64,000 nt of DNA from Oenanthe sinensis (lineage: Eukaryota; Streptophyta; Magnoliopsida; Apiales; Apiaceae). Of the stretch, positions 13,166-25,163 are shown in pieces. A model generated the notes under the pieces. It saw nothing but the letters and a program-made list of their open reading frames with translations. It was not told the DNA's origin and did no database searches. The position numbers and the translations under genes are program-made. The stretch lies in the NCBI GenBank assembly GCA_028671895.1, contig CM053806.1, positions 21,277,001 to 21,341,000 of the forward strand. The letters run 5' to 3'. The number at the start of each line of letters is the position of its first letter. The first letter of the stretch is position 1.

Positions 13166-14605
13166 ATGGTAAGCTTTTCAAATATCAAGAAATTTCATCT
13201 GTATGTATCTGTGTGTATATGCAAAGTGTAGTAATGTAATGGGTATTGCAGGCTCCAAAGAAAGAAAAGGCAGCTCCTCCATCTTCCAAGCCTGCTAAAT
13301 CTGGTGGTGGCAAACAGAAAAAGAAGGTGCTGTGTGTGTGTGTGTTAAATATGTATTTGATGATGTTATTTTAAGCCCTGTTTAATATTAACAATTTGTA
13401 AAAAAATATTGAATGGAAATAATTATATTGTGGTGTAATAGATATGTGTTTTGTGGAAAAATTATGTAGTTCAAATGTTGAAGTTTAGGGGCATTGTGTT
13501 TTATCGAAACTTGCGGTTTTATCGAGATTTTAGGGAAAGGAATATTAGAGCTAGATTAGATAATGTAGATGGTTTGAATTGAAGAAGAATTAGGAATGTG
13601 GTAAAATTGTTAAGAGAGGATGAACTTGTTGTGTCGGTGATTATGTTGTGATGATTAATGAAAGTAATTGGTAATGAGTGCAGAAGTGGAGCAAAGGAAA
13701 GCAAAAGGAGAAGGTTAATAACATGGTGTTGTTTGACAAGCCTACGTATGATAAGCTTCTCTCGGAAGCTCCAAAGTTCAAGCTTATCACTCCATCCATC
13801 CTTTCTGATCGTTTAAGGGTAAGAAAATAGATTTATATTATGTTTGAAAAGTCTATTGAGTTGTATTAGTATCAAATGGTTTCACGTATATGTATACTCA
13901 AATCATGTGCTGGAACTAAGCCAGCTAACTTTATGTCTGTTCTGAAAGAGTTTGTTACAAGTACTTGTGTAAATATTGTATAGTGCCTGACTATCATCTA
14001 GGAAATTTAGCAATTTAGCGATCAATTCTAAATTCTAATACTAATAATTTGTAAACCATTCACTTGACCAAACTTTGAATTTGTGAGGTGTTATATTGGT
14101 ACCTTGATTTACTGTGTGATGTATATAGCACGTGGAAATTTAGAAGAGATTGCTTATATTAATCTGGCTTAATGAGTTAAAAGTAATAAGGGTGTATGAC
14201 ATTGCTAATACCTTGGATGCAATGAACTTTGTAGAATACTTTATATTTTTTGTTTTCTGATTTGTTTTAAGTTTTAGTACTGGATCATTATAGAACATAA
14301 TGATACCGATTATTAGGAATTACATATGTTTTAAGGAACCAAGGGCGAGGGCTTTACTCAAGTTAGCTATTATTAGAATTTGCTTGCCACTTTTTGAAAA
14401 TTTTATTAGAATTTGTGTCTGCTGTGATTATGTTTAAGCTTCTGGTTTACCACACTTTTAATTTCCATCACATTTTAAATGTCCTGGGCAGATTAACGGG
14501 TCGCTTGCAAGGAGGGCAATTGGAGACTTGATGTCTAGGGGTTTGATCAGGATGGTATCTACCCATTCAAGCCAGCAGATTTATACCAGGGCTACAAACA
14601 CTTAG
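13166..14605 (+). CDS. RPS25: 40S ribosomal protein S25 (eS25)
   Basis: There are four exons: 13166-13168 (the start codon alone), 13252-13326, 13684-13818 and 14492-14605. Every intron has GT and AG borders. The joined product is 108 residues, the usual plant eS25 length. Residues 1-36 are rich in lysine and alanine ([15 protein letters not shown] at the start). The remainder is the winged-helix body, with [19 protein letters not shown], the segment [20 protein letters not shown] and the C-terminal [10 protein letters not shown]. eS25 is a head protein of the 40S subunit near the E site. No damage is seen. Expression should follow other ribosomal-protein genes, given the site II and telo boxes upstream. 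Confidence 0.95.
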
Positions 14606-15110
14606 GTGCCCCAAATGTTTGTGTGATATGTACTTGGCTTTTAAAGAGCTGGAATATGTTCTATGAAAAAGATTCTGCTGTTATGTCTGATTTAGCTCTA
14701 GTCTTACATGTCACTGTTATTGAAGATGGTCCCTCAGCTTTAGTAGATTAAGTGTTCACAATTTTCAGTTGTTTTTGTCTTGTGTGATGGAGGGATTTAT
14801 GAATTCTAAGTAAGCTGCTGTTTTGGTATCTGCTATTAGAAATTCAAGTGCAAATAAGTGTTTTCGATGATTACAGTTTCAGATAAAATACTCATTATAC
14901 GTTTGACTGGTTTTCTGAGGCACCTTTGTTGCTGCAGGGGATTGCTTGTGATTGTTTTGATATGCTCGTTAATTGCGTCCTACCTGGTCTGTATAAGGAA
15001 AAAAGTGTCTAATTATGTAACAGGTGTTTGGCATTAGATTCACAAGTGTTTTTTTTAAAATGATCTGGAAGGGAGTTTGTTAAATGTGCTGCATTGAAGT
15101 TGAAATGCAA
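14606..15110. other. RPS25 3' UTR and flank
   Basis: This is moderately AT-rich sequence after the stop codon, presumably the 3' UTR and downstream spacer. I did not identify a convincing polyadenylation signal. Confidence 0.45.
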
Positions 15111-15546
15111 TACTCTCTCTGTTCCTTTGTACTCTTTATCTGTCTTGTTTGACTTTTTTCAATCAATTTGATCAAAATTTAACTGAAAATTATATTTATT
15201 ATATAATTGAAAAATTATATTATTGAAAAATATATATAAATTACTAGTGTTGTAAAAATCATGAATTGGATTTAGTCGGTGAAGGTGTAAAACATGGATT
15301 AATCAGTTAATCGAGAATTAATCGGAATGATTAATTGAATAGTCGGGAATTTAATCAGTTTGGTGAGTTACTGAACATGGATTATTCGATGATTTATCAC
15401 CGTTTTTTAGAACAATGTAATTTACTTTGAAATATAATTTTCAGTTTTTTAAAATTATAAAGAACAATTTATAACTCATAGTCACAGTTTGATCAATTTA
15501 GTTACAAAAAATCAAATAAAACAGTTAATTTGGGACGAAAGGAGTA
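15111..15546. mobile_element. Stowaway-like MITE downstream of RPS25
   Basis: The left end TACTCTCTCTGTTCCTTTGT and the reverse complement of the right end, TACTCCTTTCGTCCCAAATT, are imperfect Stowaway-type terminal inverted repeats bounded by TA. At about 436 bp it is longer than the copy at 7922. A central block (about 15250-15400, rich in TTAATCGG and TCAGTTAATC) may be a secondary insertion. Confidence 0.7.
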
Positions 15547-16219
15547 TTACTTTATATTATACGTTTAAGGTTAATATAACACTACCCATGCAGGGGGAAA
15601 GTTTGGGTAAAACACACATTTACCATCGAAGTACGAGGTGATATACACACTAGCCATTAAAGAAATTTTTTGGACGGTTCAACTATCCATGTATGAGAAA
15701 TGAACACGGTAGCCATAATTTAGGTAAATTTGGCCTCAAATTGGGAGAGTGTAAGTCACTCTACGACAATGGGGAGTGAAGGCACAATGAAAACCTGTGT
15801 ATACTTAAACCATCTAAGTAACACAAAACATACATATGAACCATTAAAGTAGAAAACTAACAGAAACTAGAAAACTAACTGAAACAGAAACACATGAACC
15901 ATTAACAATTCATGCATCCAATTAAAACATCTTGCAGACAACAGAGGTAAGAATCCAAATCCAATTCATCCAAATGTACTTAACACAAATTCTCAAAATA
16001 GTTAACAATCCAAATACGAAGAACAGTTAAGAACATAAACCACAATAGTTAAGAATTCATCTAGATTAGCATTATTCAAAATTCATTAATTCTTTTGAGG
16101 CCTTTCTCTCTTCTTAATACCTTGTGTTTGCACGATGTTGAGGTTCTTTCGAGATCTTCCTCTTTCTCGCTTCTAAATGATTTGTTTTCCTCTTCCCATT
16201 CCCTATGGTCCACGAGCAG
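15547..16219. other. intergenic, nothing assigned
   Basis: This is the spacer between the MITE and the terminal exon of the minus-strand locus. No open frame or bounded repeat is seen. The part nearest 16219 may be 3' UTR of that locus. Confidence 0.4.
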
Positions 16220-16449
16220 CTAACTCGGTGTTTGGTGCAGGCAATTCAAAGACGACGACTCTTCCAGGAAGATGACGACTCTTCTAAGATCCTGTTCATC
16301 TTCATCCTCTGAAGATGACACCAAAATCACAATTTTTGTGACTTTATCATCTCTAGAGTCATCATATGTAGAGTTCTCTGAACTAGAGACTTCATCATCG
16401 CTAGAGTCATCATCTGTACAATCACTTTCGGAGCACCATTTATTAGGAT
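16220..16449 (-). CDS. acidic terminal exon of an unidentified host gene
   Basis: On the minus strand a good acceptor (TTTTTCTTTTAG) precedes 16449. From there a single open frame of about 75 codons runs to a TAG at 16222-16220. The product is strongly acidic and serine-rich, with runs such as DDDSSDDEVSSSENS and VSSSEDEDEQD, ending near CLHQTPS. I do not recognise the family; acidic serine-rich tails occur in many nuclear proteins. It is the most 3' part of the locus whose other candidate exons lie at 16545-16603 with 27189-27251, at 27345-27433 and near 28550. The undamaged frame after a strong acceptor is the main evidence. Confidence 0.45.
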
Positions 16450-16544
16450 CTAAAAGAAAAATTGAGATATATCAGCAACATATAAACTACATATACAGAT
16501 AATTAACAAAACTCAAAGTAGCAGGCATTTGTTATAATATTATG

Positions 16545-16603
16545 TTAAGCTAAAATGGTAGATTTTATCGGCTTCTCCATGGGCATCCATCGGCATACTA
16601 GAC
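16545..16603 (-). pseudogene. 3' half of a host exon split by a retrotransposon
   Basis: Removing 16604-27188 and one TAGAC joins this piece to 27189-27251. The restored minus-strand exon begins after the acceptor TCTCATTGCAG and contains AMPMEQFKSNH and VEKPPKSSMPMD. It is a close relative of the segment at 27345-27433 (AMPKEK, then MEKPPKSSMPVD), so an exon with its intron flank seems to have been tandemly duplicated. The function is unknown. The insertion should prevent normal expression unless it is spliced around. Confidence 0.45.
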
Positions 16604-17904
16604 TGAAAGACATATGATTAGGCCTATTTGTAATAATTAGATGACAACTCAACTCAGATAAGAAAAATTAGTAAATAATAACTATGAAAACATGAATCAG
16701 GACGGAGAAAGTAAACTAGACACAAAGAATCAGATTGTCAGAAGTATTTTTATGAGGTTGCTACTTTACACCGGAAGAAGTTCATTAATATGTTCAAGCG
16801 TCGGTGCAAAATAAAGAAGTCGTATTTCAGAAGAGTTCAGAAGACAAAGAAAATTCCAAGTGGCTACTACAAAAAGATTCCAAGAAAAGATTAAAAACAA
16901 AACTAGAAGTAAGAATAAGATAGAATATCACAACTTTTAAAGTTAAAAGGTGAAGAATATTTATTTTAGTATGACACAAATGAACCAGACAGTACATTTG
17001 TATGTCAACTAATTTAATAAATATTTATCACCTAGAACAAGTGATTCTCAGACAGAAGATAGTGAAGACAGAAAGACTCAAGTCAAAACTACAGTGGTTG
17101 TGCAGTGAAGAAATTAATTTATTTTATTATCAAAAGTTTATTAATTATTTAATATTTAATTTATCTACTTAAATTAATTAATTAAAATTGGTGGAATTAA
17201 TTAAATTAAAAGAACATTTTATTTTCTTTTTTAAGAAAGTCTTGTTGCACCTTAATAAAAAGTCTTACCGAATTGTTTTAAGACTTTTAAAGAAAGTCTT
17301 ACCGAATTTGGTTGTTAAGACTTTTTAGAAAAGTCTTACCGATTTATGAATAAGACTTTCTACAAAAGTCTTACCAAATTTCAGTATTAATTAAGACTTT
17401 AATAAAAGTCTTACCGAGTTCTTTTTTCAAAAATCTTACCGAGTTCTTTTTCAAAAGTCTTACCAAGTAAAAAAAAGTCTTGCCCAACTTATTTAAAAAG
17501 TCTTTGTAATTTTTTAAATAATTTTTATTCAAAAGTCTTGCTATCTTCAACCTCTATAAATATGAGATTCTTGTCTTCATTATTTTCGTTGTTGAAAATA
17601 TTCAAATTCAGTAATTTGTCTGCATTGTAATATTCACAGACTTTCTGTGCTAGTTTGAAATATAATTATTTAATTAGAACAATTCATGTCAAAATCGTTC
17701 TAGAACACTTTATCAGTTATATAAACTTTCATCATATTAATTTTGTAATATTTTCAAGTTAAAAATCATATCTTCTACTTGAACAGTATTTCATTATAAT
17801 TAATATTTCATGAGAAATTAAAATAATATTTTTTAAATCCAATATTCTGTGATTAAATTTAGATATTGTATTCAACCCCCCTTCTATAATATCATGGACA
17901 AACA
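16604..17904 (+). repeat. 5' LTR of the 16604-27188 element
   Basis: It starts TGAAAGACATATG and ends GGACAAACA, about 1.3 kb. It carries a TATA box (TATAAATA, 17555-17562) directly after an array of inverted repeats. Near the 3' end it has the CAACCCCCCTTCT segment typical of SIRE/Angela-type copia LTRs. Confidence 0.85.
17230..17530 (+). repeat. hairpin array AAGTCTTACCGA / AAGACTTT in LTR U3
   Basis: Copies of AAAGTCTTACCGA alternate with the inverse TAAGACTTT, so successive AAAGTCTTA and TAAGACTTT pairs can form stems of 8-9 bp with loops of about 11-20 bases. At least four such pairs occur in a row between 17260 and 17410; the array then continues as direct copies only. It stops about 25 bp before the TATA box at 17555. 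The 3' LTR carries the same array at 26455-26780. Confidence 0.8.
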
Positions 17905-18101
17905 ATTGGCATCCGAGATGGTTGATATTTTTAATATAAGATCCGAACCAAATATTCTGCAACTCATACAGATCTCAAAAATTATTTTTTATTCGAAATA
18001 ATTTTTAAAATATTTTTTTACCCAAAAATTATTTTTGATCAGAAATTATTTTAAGTCAAAAATTATTATTTGAAACACTTAATTTATAATCTTATTTAAA
18101 G

Positions 18102-19241
18102 ATGAGTATACAAAAAGTGATGAGCATTAAAATTCTACAGTTTGATAAAGATCACTATAATTTGTGGTAGCATAAAATGCTACTATTCATTGGAATTGCC
18201 AATCCCAAGTATGCATTAATTTTGGCCAACGACATTGAACCTCTAATAACAGTTATTCTCGAGCACGAGGTATATGGGGTCGTAATTCCTCATAGACAGT
18301 TTCTAAAAAGTCTGGCTGACTATACAGATGAAGAAAAGGAAACTGTATCCCTGGATAACAATCTCAAACTAATATTGATAGAATTCCTAGACTACGTCAT
18401 GTACAATCATGTGGTCAATTGTAAAAACGCCAAACAAATCTGGGATACAATAGGGATAATAAATTAAGGGACTGAAGAAGTCAAAGAGAATAGACTGGAG
18501 ATCTTGACCTCCCAATACGGGCAATTTAGATCCAACCCTGGTGAGGGTATCTCTAAGGTGTTTCAGAGATTGAATAAACTGATAAACGAGCTCAACCTTA
18601 ATGGGAAATATTACCAAAACCAGGAGGTCAACAGTAAATTTTTGCTAACCTTGCCAAAGCATCTGGAACATAGGATCGCAGCTATCCGAGAGTCTAGGGA
18701 CATGAAAGAAGTAACCCTAGAAAGACTCTACAGAGTTTTGAAGACCTATGAATTGAAGCATATCTAGACCAGAGAAATATATGGAAGAGGTAAGGTACTG
18801 AGTTTCTTTAAAGCACTGATAGTATAAGCACTTCAGAAGAAGAAAGTGATGGTTGTTGCACCTTCTAATAATTCAATGGAGTATGTGGTTGCAGAATTTG
18901 GACATACTTCAGATAACCAGGAAAACGGTGAGTTCTACTCTTTGTAAGAACTGGATCAGCTGGAAGATGAATCTCTAGCTATGGTTTCCAGAAGGTTTGG
19001 CAACATAAGATTTCGAAGAAACTCCTCCTACAGAGTTAAACCTAATTTTGAAAGGTTCCAAAAAGGAGGTTCTTCGACAGCTGTATCAAAAAGCGGCTAC
19101 AAGATCAGCTTAGTTGATAGAAGCAAGTTTCGTCGCTTCAACTGCAATGAGCTAGGCCACTTTGCAACTGAATGCAAGAAGCCTAAGCAAGGGAAGAAGA
19201 GAGAGTATTATGAAGAGCTCAAAGAAAAGTATTATTGTTGG
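18102..19241 (+). pseudogene. copia gag (UBN2-type) pseudogene
   Basis: One reading frame from the ATG at 18102 keeps gag similarity throughout, but is cut by in-frame stops at 18168, 18465 and 18765 and two more between there and 18950. Recognisable parts are DKDHYNLW, the capsid core NCKNAKQIWDTI, EILTSQYGQFRSNPGEGISK, KYYQNQEVNSKFLLTLPKHL, and a zinc knuckle FNCNELGHFATEC whose first cysteine is arginine. Gag forms the particle shell and packages element RNA. No frameshift is needed to follow it. The frame is cut off at 19241 by the LTR that begins at 19242. Confidence 0.85.
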
Positions 19242-20987
19242 TGAGATTACGAAGCTGTATGAATAGTAATCGTGATAACTCAACACTAGAACAAGACATG
19301 TAAATAATACTACGTCTATACGAAAATCAAGAAGAAATGAAGATAAGGCAGATGCAGTGAATCAAGACATTAGAAGAAGTTTTGAAGTCTATTATAGGTC
19401 ACTGAAAGAAGTTCAATAATATGTTCAAGCGTTAGTGAAGAATAATGTGTAAAGACTTTCAGGGTTTCATAAGTGTTGAAGATTCAGTATAAAGTGCCAC
19501 TAAAAGATTTCAGTTTATTAGCATTGTTTGAAGATAGACAGTGTTCGAAGCATATGAATTTAGAAGAATAGAAGACATGGTAAAGACAAAGGATTAAGAA
19601 GACAACTGCAGTCTTGAAGCTATACTCACTGAAAGAAGTTCAGCTATATGTTCAAGCGTCAATAAAGAACTGAGAATGAAGTATTCAAGATTGTAGTAGT
19701 AATGAAGACGTTGTCTAAGTACCAGAAAAGATTATAGTGAAAGTGTTTGAAGCAATGCAACTTGCCAAGGTTAATCAATTGAAAAAGAATAGATGTCAAG
19801 AGAATTTAATTTAGTATTATTCATTTATGAACCAGACTAGTGCACTAAGCGTCAGCACAACAAGAAGAGAATTACCTTGTTGTATTAGAAGAAAATCAGT
19901 TGATCAAGCCACAATGAAGAAAATGTTCTAAGGCAAGTACATTTTATGTGGCTCTTATACAAGGGACACATAATGTAGGCGCAACAAAACACTAATGAAT
20001 AAGTTTCTAAGTGTTTCGTGGCTCCTATACAAGGGACATAGAGTGTAGGCGTAACAAAACACTCATGGATAAGTTTATAAGTATTTTGTGGCTCCTATAC
20101 AAGGACACAGAGGGTAGGCGCAATAAAACACTCAATGATAAGTTTCTAAGTGTTTCGTGGCTCCTCTACAAGGGACATAGAGTGTAGGCACAACAAAGCT
20201 TTGCCTTAGGAGCAACAAAAGGGTTAAAGGCAAAACTAAGAGTTTTGTGGCTCCTCTACAAGGGACACAGAGTGTAGGCGCAACAAAACTTTCCCTTAGG
20301 CGTAACAAAAGTTTCTTGGCTCCTATACACTGCACTCGCTCTACAAGGAGCAACAAAAGGACTTAAGCAATTGTGAAGTAAATCAATTCATTTTGATTTA
20401 AAAAGACTACACCATATAAATAAAATGATGTGTTCATTTTGAATTGTTGAGATATACAACCAAACAAAGAGATACAAAGAGGAAACCAGAAGCCGGAGAA
20501 GAAGAAGATACAAAGCCATACACATACCTTCTTCACCGGAGTTTTATATTATAGCCGGTTCATTATGTTGCAAATACATAGGGCTATTGTAAAATACTCT
20601 ATGTTAGCTTGATTCCTTTAGTACAAACACATAGTCAAATATTGTATATGGATTAAGTTATATCTCTTTGTAGGAGCAAAGAACTAATTTGTTCTTTGGA
20701 AACCAGTTATATTTTTAACTGAGTGTAGCACCCCTCTGGGTTTATATACGAAAGATATATTCCTGGAAACTTGTCTCGTTTAATTACTTGCTAATTTATT
20801 AGAACTTAACTATTTATTCTTAAATACAGAAAATTAGTAAGCTAGCCTCCTAAACACTATTCACCTCATGAACTCAAACCCACTAACCGAACTCTAAATT
20901 ATTTATCCGTAAAAGATTCAAAAGAATTTTTTAATTTAGTGAGTATCGTATTCAATCCCCCCTTCTACGATACTTCGGGACCCAACA
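19242..20987 (+). repeat. LTR of a second, related copia element
   Basis: It begins around TGAGATTACG (start inferred by alignment to the 16604 LTR through GATAACTCAAC and GTTCAATAATATGTTCAAGCG) and ends CCTTCTACGATACTTCGGGA then CCCAACA. A primer-binding site (ATTGGTATCAAA) follows at 20988. Its TATA box is TATAAATA near 20415. No matching 3' LTR is in the window, so the element is truncated. It interrupts the gag of the 16604 element. Confidence 0.75.
19930..20365 (+). repeat. tandem array with GTGGCTCC / GTAGGCGCAACAAAA units
   Basis: About six imperfect units of 60-75 bp contain GTGGCTCCTATACAAGGGAC, GAGTGTAGGCGCAACAAAAC and AATAAGTTTCTAAGTGTTT. The array lies directly upstream of the TATA box of its LTR. 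The 74-codon frame on the minus strand at 20132-20356 only reflects the repeat. Confidence 0.8.
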
Positions 20988-21640
20988 ATTGGTATCAAAA
21001 CTGATTGATTGATATATAAATTAAGATCCACAACTCAGTGAAGCTCAAAGTGTCGAAGCTATTTGGACTAACAAGATTAGAGGACTTGATAAATAAATTT
21101 ATTTTATAAATTTAAATTTTGATAAATTTATTTTATATATTTATTTTTAATAAATTTATTTTATAAATTTAATTTAAATGAGTTTATTATTTAAACTTGA
21201 ATAAGTTTATTTCATAAACTTAATTTAAATAAATTTATTTTATAAATTTAATTTAAAATAAATCTATGATTTAAACTTAAGTAAATTTATTTTTATAACT
21301 TAAATATATTTGTTTTGTCTATTTTAGGATTACAACATTTCAACATCACTTAAACCATTTTTTGTCTACTTCAAGTTTCGTACCTTTAATTTTTATTTTT
21401 ATTTATTTATTTTTCCAAAAAATTTAAAATTTTTGAAAACTGAAATTTTTCTTAAGTATTAATTTATATTATTTTAATTTTTAAGAAAATTTGAAATTCT
21501 TAAAAATAATTTATTTTAAATTTTTGTTTTTGATTAATTTATTTTCAAAGAAAATTAAAAATTCTGTAAACTTAAATTTTTCTTAAATATTAATTAAGGG
21601 TATTCATAGGAGTTTGCAGTTGAAGATTTTTCCGGGTGTT
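20988..21640 (+). other. primer-binding site and AT-rich leader of the second copia element
   Basis: ATTGGTATCAAA at 20988 is the tRNA-Met primer-binding site. Between 21080 and 21310 variants of AAATAAATTTATTTTATAAA repeat; the part AAATAAATTTATTT is self-complementary. The homologous leader at 47400-47830 shows the same pattern. Confidence 0.65.
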
Positions 21641-22457
21641 GAAGACAACTAAAATTGATTGAAGATTATCCAATGAAGTTAATTTTGGAACAAGTTGAAG
21701 AAGAAGTAGTATTAATTTCCTCAGAAGTTTACTCCATAGGATCCCACTATTTATTCAGATGCTGGAAAAGAAGAGATTAATTTGGATATAAGTTTTGGTT
21801 AATTTGAGTTGAATTTTTGGATGAATAATCTTAGGGGTTGAAGTAGTGAAGGAGAATAGACTGAACTACCTGACATCTCAGTCCAAACCTTAAAGTTTAT
21901 TCTACAGGGATATTACAGAAAATTCGTGCTAACACTGCAGATCATCTAGAACATAGTATTACAGCCAACACAGATATAAGGATACAACCCCATTGTCTGT
22001 AGAAGAACTGTATATGTTGACGGCCTATGAACTAGAACAAGAGCTAAAGAAGATAATATTTGGTAAATCAGGTTATTAGCATATCCACTGTATTTGTGAC
22101 CCAGGAACCAAATTTGATTGAAGTCAAGGTTGAGAACCTCTAAACAGAAATGAAATGATCCGAGAAGCTGAATTGAAGATGTAGTAGCTCAAGGTAGTGG
22201 TCAATGTGTTATAAGTGAATCTTACACTTTGGAATAACTTGAGAACTGGATTGCAAGTCAAGCCTGCAGGGCAACAAGAAGTTCAGTGACATCAGATTCA
22301 GACGGAATCCTAATTCTTAATATAAGGTCATTACATATAGATTCCATAAAGGAGATTTTCAAGAACAGTTCAAGAGGCGGTTGCAAGACAGGGATGGTTT
22401 ATATTAGAAAGACAAGATCAGGGTTGTGCTACATGTTATTTGCCCTTGAGTACAAGA
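21641..22457 (+). pseudogene. second copia gag remnant, heavily decayed
   Basis: Fragments match the gag at 18102-19241: GTGAAGGAGAATAGACTGAA (for VKENRL), a stretch around 21930 reading LTLQIT then LEHS, one around 22010 reading EELYMLTAYELEQEL, and an RRNPN-like piece near 22300. The remains of the zinc-knuckle region (ending ALEYKK) stop at 22457. Frameshifts, deletions and stops are frequent. A solo LTR is inserted immediately after, duplicating AGTTT. Confidence 0.7.
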
Positions 22458-23160
22458 AGTTTTGAGAAGGGGGGTTGAATACAAACTTAAGAATTAATTC
22501 TAATTCTTGCGGATTTAAATTTGTTCAAGATTTTAGTGTGTTTGAAGTGTATGGTTAAGATAAAACTAAATGAACTCAGAGTGAAAAATACTTATGATAT
22601 TGAAAGCAAGACAAATAATATAAAAATTACTAGTGGATTGGTTTTTCACTAGTATGTTTTTGCTTTCAAATAATCTTGGTAGAATTACCAAGCTGCTTAC
22701 AAAGTGTTGTTCTTGAACTACAATGCTTACATTCACTCTCTACTATGTTACAATAGACTACTAACTACTATATAGTAGTTTTCTTGTACATCTATTTTCT
22801 ATCGACTGATAACATTATAAAATACACTTTACAATGTTTACATGAAAATAGAAATTAGTTACTTTCACAGTCTTTATTAGACCTTGTCTAGTCCTGGAAA
22901 TATCTTTGTCTTGATCCATTCCTTGAGGACTGTGTTGCCTTGAAAGTCTTCACAGTCCTGACATGACTGTCTTCCATTGATTCAGTTTCTGAAAAGTTCC
23001 CATTTCTTTTGTCTTTAACTAAATTGGGAAACCTTAATCAACTGATAAATGCTGTTAAGCTTATCAGTTGATTCTCCTTTGCTCATCCATCGATGGATAG
23101 GATATCCATTGATCAATTGATGTATCGATGGCTAATTGAGTTATCCATCGACTCCCTATC

Positions 23161-24706
23161 TGAAGGGTTTCGAGGCACAAACGTAGCGGAATAAACGCGA
23201 AAAATAAATCAAAATAGTGAAACCCTCCGCAGGATCCATACGAAAACAAAATATTTAATTCGGAGATAAAGAATAAATACCTTTAGAAGCTTTAACAGTT
23301 CATTAATGGAAGATTAATGGAGGTCCAAAGCTTGTTTAATCACCACGTATCCCGCTCTCGCGATCTACGCTCTACGGTATCCACATGAACACTTTTCATG
23401 AAGGATTGATGTGTACTAGCACCCGAAAACTGCTTCTCTCTCTATCTTCCTCTTTTCTCAAAACGGCTAGGGTTTTAGTAAAAATCTGTCTCTTAAATTA
23501 AATCAGCCCATAAAGAGATTATATAGAGAGAGGAATAAGTTTTCTAATTATAATCCAATTATAATTAATAGTAATCCAAAATTCTAAATTATTTAATTAA
23601 GTCTCACTTAATTAATTAATTATTAATTTTGGAATTAGTTTAAATAATTCATTTATTCTATTTATATAATTAATTAAGTCATACTTAATTAATATCATAA
23701 ATAAAATAAATTACTTATTTAATTTAAATTCACAATTTAAATTATTTCTCCTTCAAGCGTTCTTTGTGTGTGACCCTGTAGGTTATTATTACGTTGGCAA
23801 CAATTTTAATATCTAATTAAAATTGTAAACAATGAGCGGAATCTAGTAATACATCATTGCTACCCAAGTAATAATAATAAATCGGTGATTCGATTAAGCC
23901 TTTCGTGAATAATGTTCCATGTAATATAATCCCTTTAATCTTGATATTATAGATTAAACTCAAGGCATGTCTCGTGTCATCCTCTTAATAATTTAATCTT
24001 TATTTTCTTGATCGATGAGTAGACTATTCAAATTAAATCAACATTTGAGCACGACCGTGCATTTCATAGTCTCACTCAAACAAGAGGCCAATAATATCAC
24101 TCCTAAAATTAGGAGGATTAAATCACATCTAGATCATTCATATTTCTCATACGATTCATAATATACTCAATGTCCACTTTTATCATCACCCGGTCAAAGG
24201 TAACTTTTAATGTAATCAAAGTATATTAATTCCCGTATAGAAATATAATGATTTCAGGTCTAAGGATCATTACACCATTATCACAGTGAGAATTACTTAT
24301 GACACTTATTTAACATGTAGAATCTCACGGCGGGGCATTCCAGTGTCATGCATTGAGACATGCACTTATGTTCTTGACTTTAGTATCACCATACCTATGA
24401 CCAATGAGATGTGGTCATCTGTCAAGAAACATACTAGTCTTTGTGCATTATTATTGTCTTTAAATAATAATACTCGACTAGGGAATTTTAGGAATAAGAT
24501 ACTATTCATATAATCTCATTTTTAAGTCACATACTTAAAGATATATAATACGTATCAAAATTCCAAGGACATTTATTATGCTTTCAATTTATTGCGCAGT
24601 AAATAAAACATAATAAATAAATAATAATCAATAAAACATAATCCTTAATAATAAATATTTTCCTTAAAATATAAAAAGTATTGTCTCTAGAGCACAATTA
24701 CTAACA
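23161..24706 (-). mobile_element. solo LTR of the 34351-42687 copia family
   Basis: It starts TGAAGGGTTTCGAGG and ends ATTACTAACA on the plus strand and matches both LTRs of the element at 34351-42687 nearly throughout. The flanks CTATC (23156-23160) and TTATC (24707-24711) are an imperfect 5-bp duplication. It is inserted in the repeat array of the solo LTR at 22463-25163. The open frame at 24286-24513 is repeated in sister LTRs but is not a known protein. Confidence 0.85.
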
Positions 24707-24850
24707 TTATCCATTGATGGTCCTTTATCCATTGATTGATTTTATCCATTGATAGCTTTTATCCGTTGATAGCTCTTATCCGTTGATAGCTTTTATCTGT
24801 TGAGTAGTGTCTTTATCCATCGAATCCAATATCTGTTGATCACTTCATTT
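24707..24850 (-). repeat. TTATCCATTGAT short repeat array
   Basis: About eight copies of TTATCCATTGAT or TTATCCGTTGATAGC follow each other. Related copies with ATCCATCGATGG lie at 23080-23160 on the other side of the nested LTR. This is the U3 array of the 22463-25163 LTR. Confidence 0.7.
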
Positions 24851-25163
24851 GTGAGAATTCTGACTTAGAATATTTACAATTGATCGGCCATTATTCACAT
24901 CAGTTGAGAAGCTATCAATTGAATTCAATGACATCAATCGACTACTTCACAACATCCATCGAGGCAATACAATCAATTGATAATGAAACATGAATCAATT
25001 TTTACAATCCAATTTATCAATTGATAACCAAGCTTCAACTGATAATTGGTTTCCTAGTCAATGGATATTTATAAGTCATATATCCATCGACTAGTCTGAG
25101 AATTTGCAAGAGTTAGTCCACAAATCATTGTTGATCATCATGAAGTAAGATTCTTATTAAACA

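Larger units (their letters stand above)
22463..25163 (-). mobile_element. solo LTR, minus orientation, with another solo LTR inside
   Basis: On the minus strand it reads TGTTTAATAAG at the start and ends CAACCCCCCTTCTCA. The direct repeat AGTTT flanks it (22458-22462 and 25164-25168). Without the nested LTR (23161-24706) it is about 1.15 kb. It carries scattered copies of ATCCATTGAT/ATCCATCGA, at 23080-23160 and 24707-25090. Confidence 0.8.

Noticed and set aside
13519..13704. 61-codon minus-strand frame
   Set aside because: It overlaps intron 2 and the start of exon 3 of RPS25 on the other strand, with no homology.
17230..17530. CRISPR-like spacing of repeats
   Set aside because: Plant LTR context, variable units and spacers of similar sequence; it is a U3 array and not a CRISPR locus.
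20132..20356. 74-codon minus-strand frame with repeated sequence
   Set aside because: It is generated by the tandem array in an LTR.
24286..24513. 75-codon frame that recurs at 42268-42495
   Set aside because: Both lie in LTRs of the same family. The similarity follows from LTR identity, and no protein family or start context supports it.
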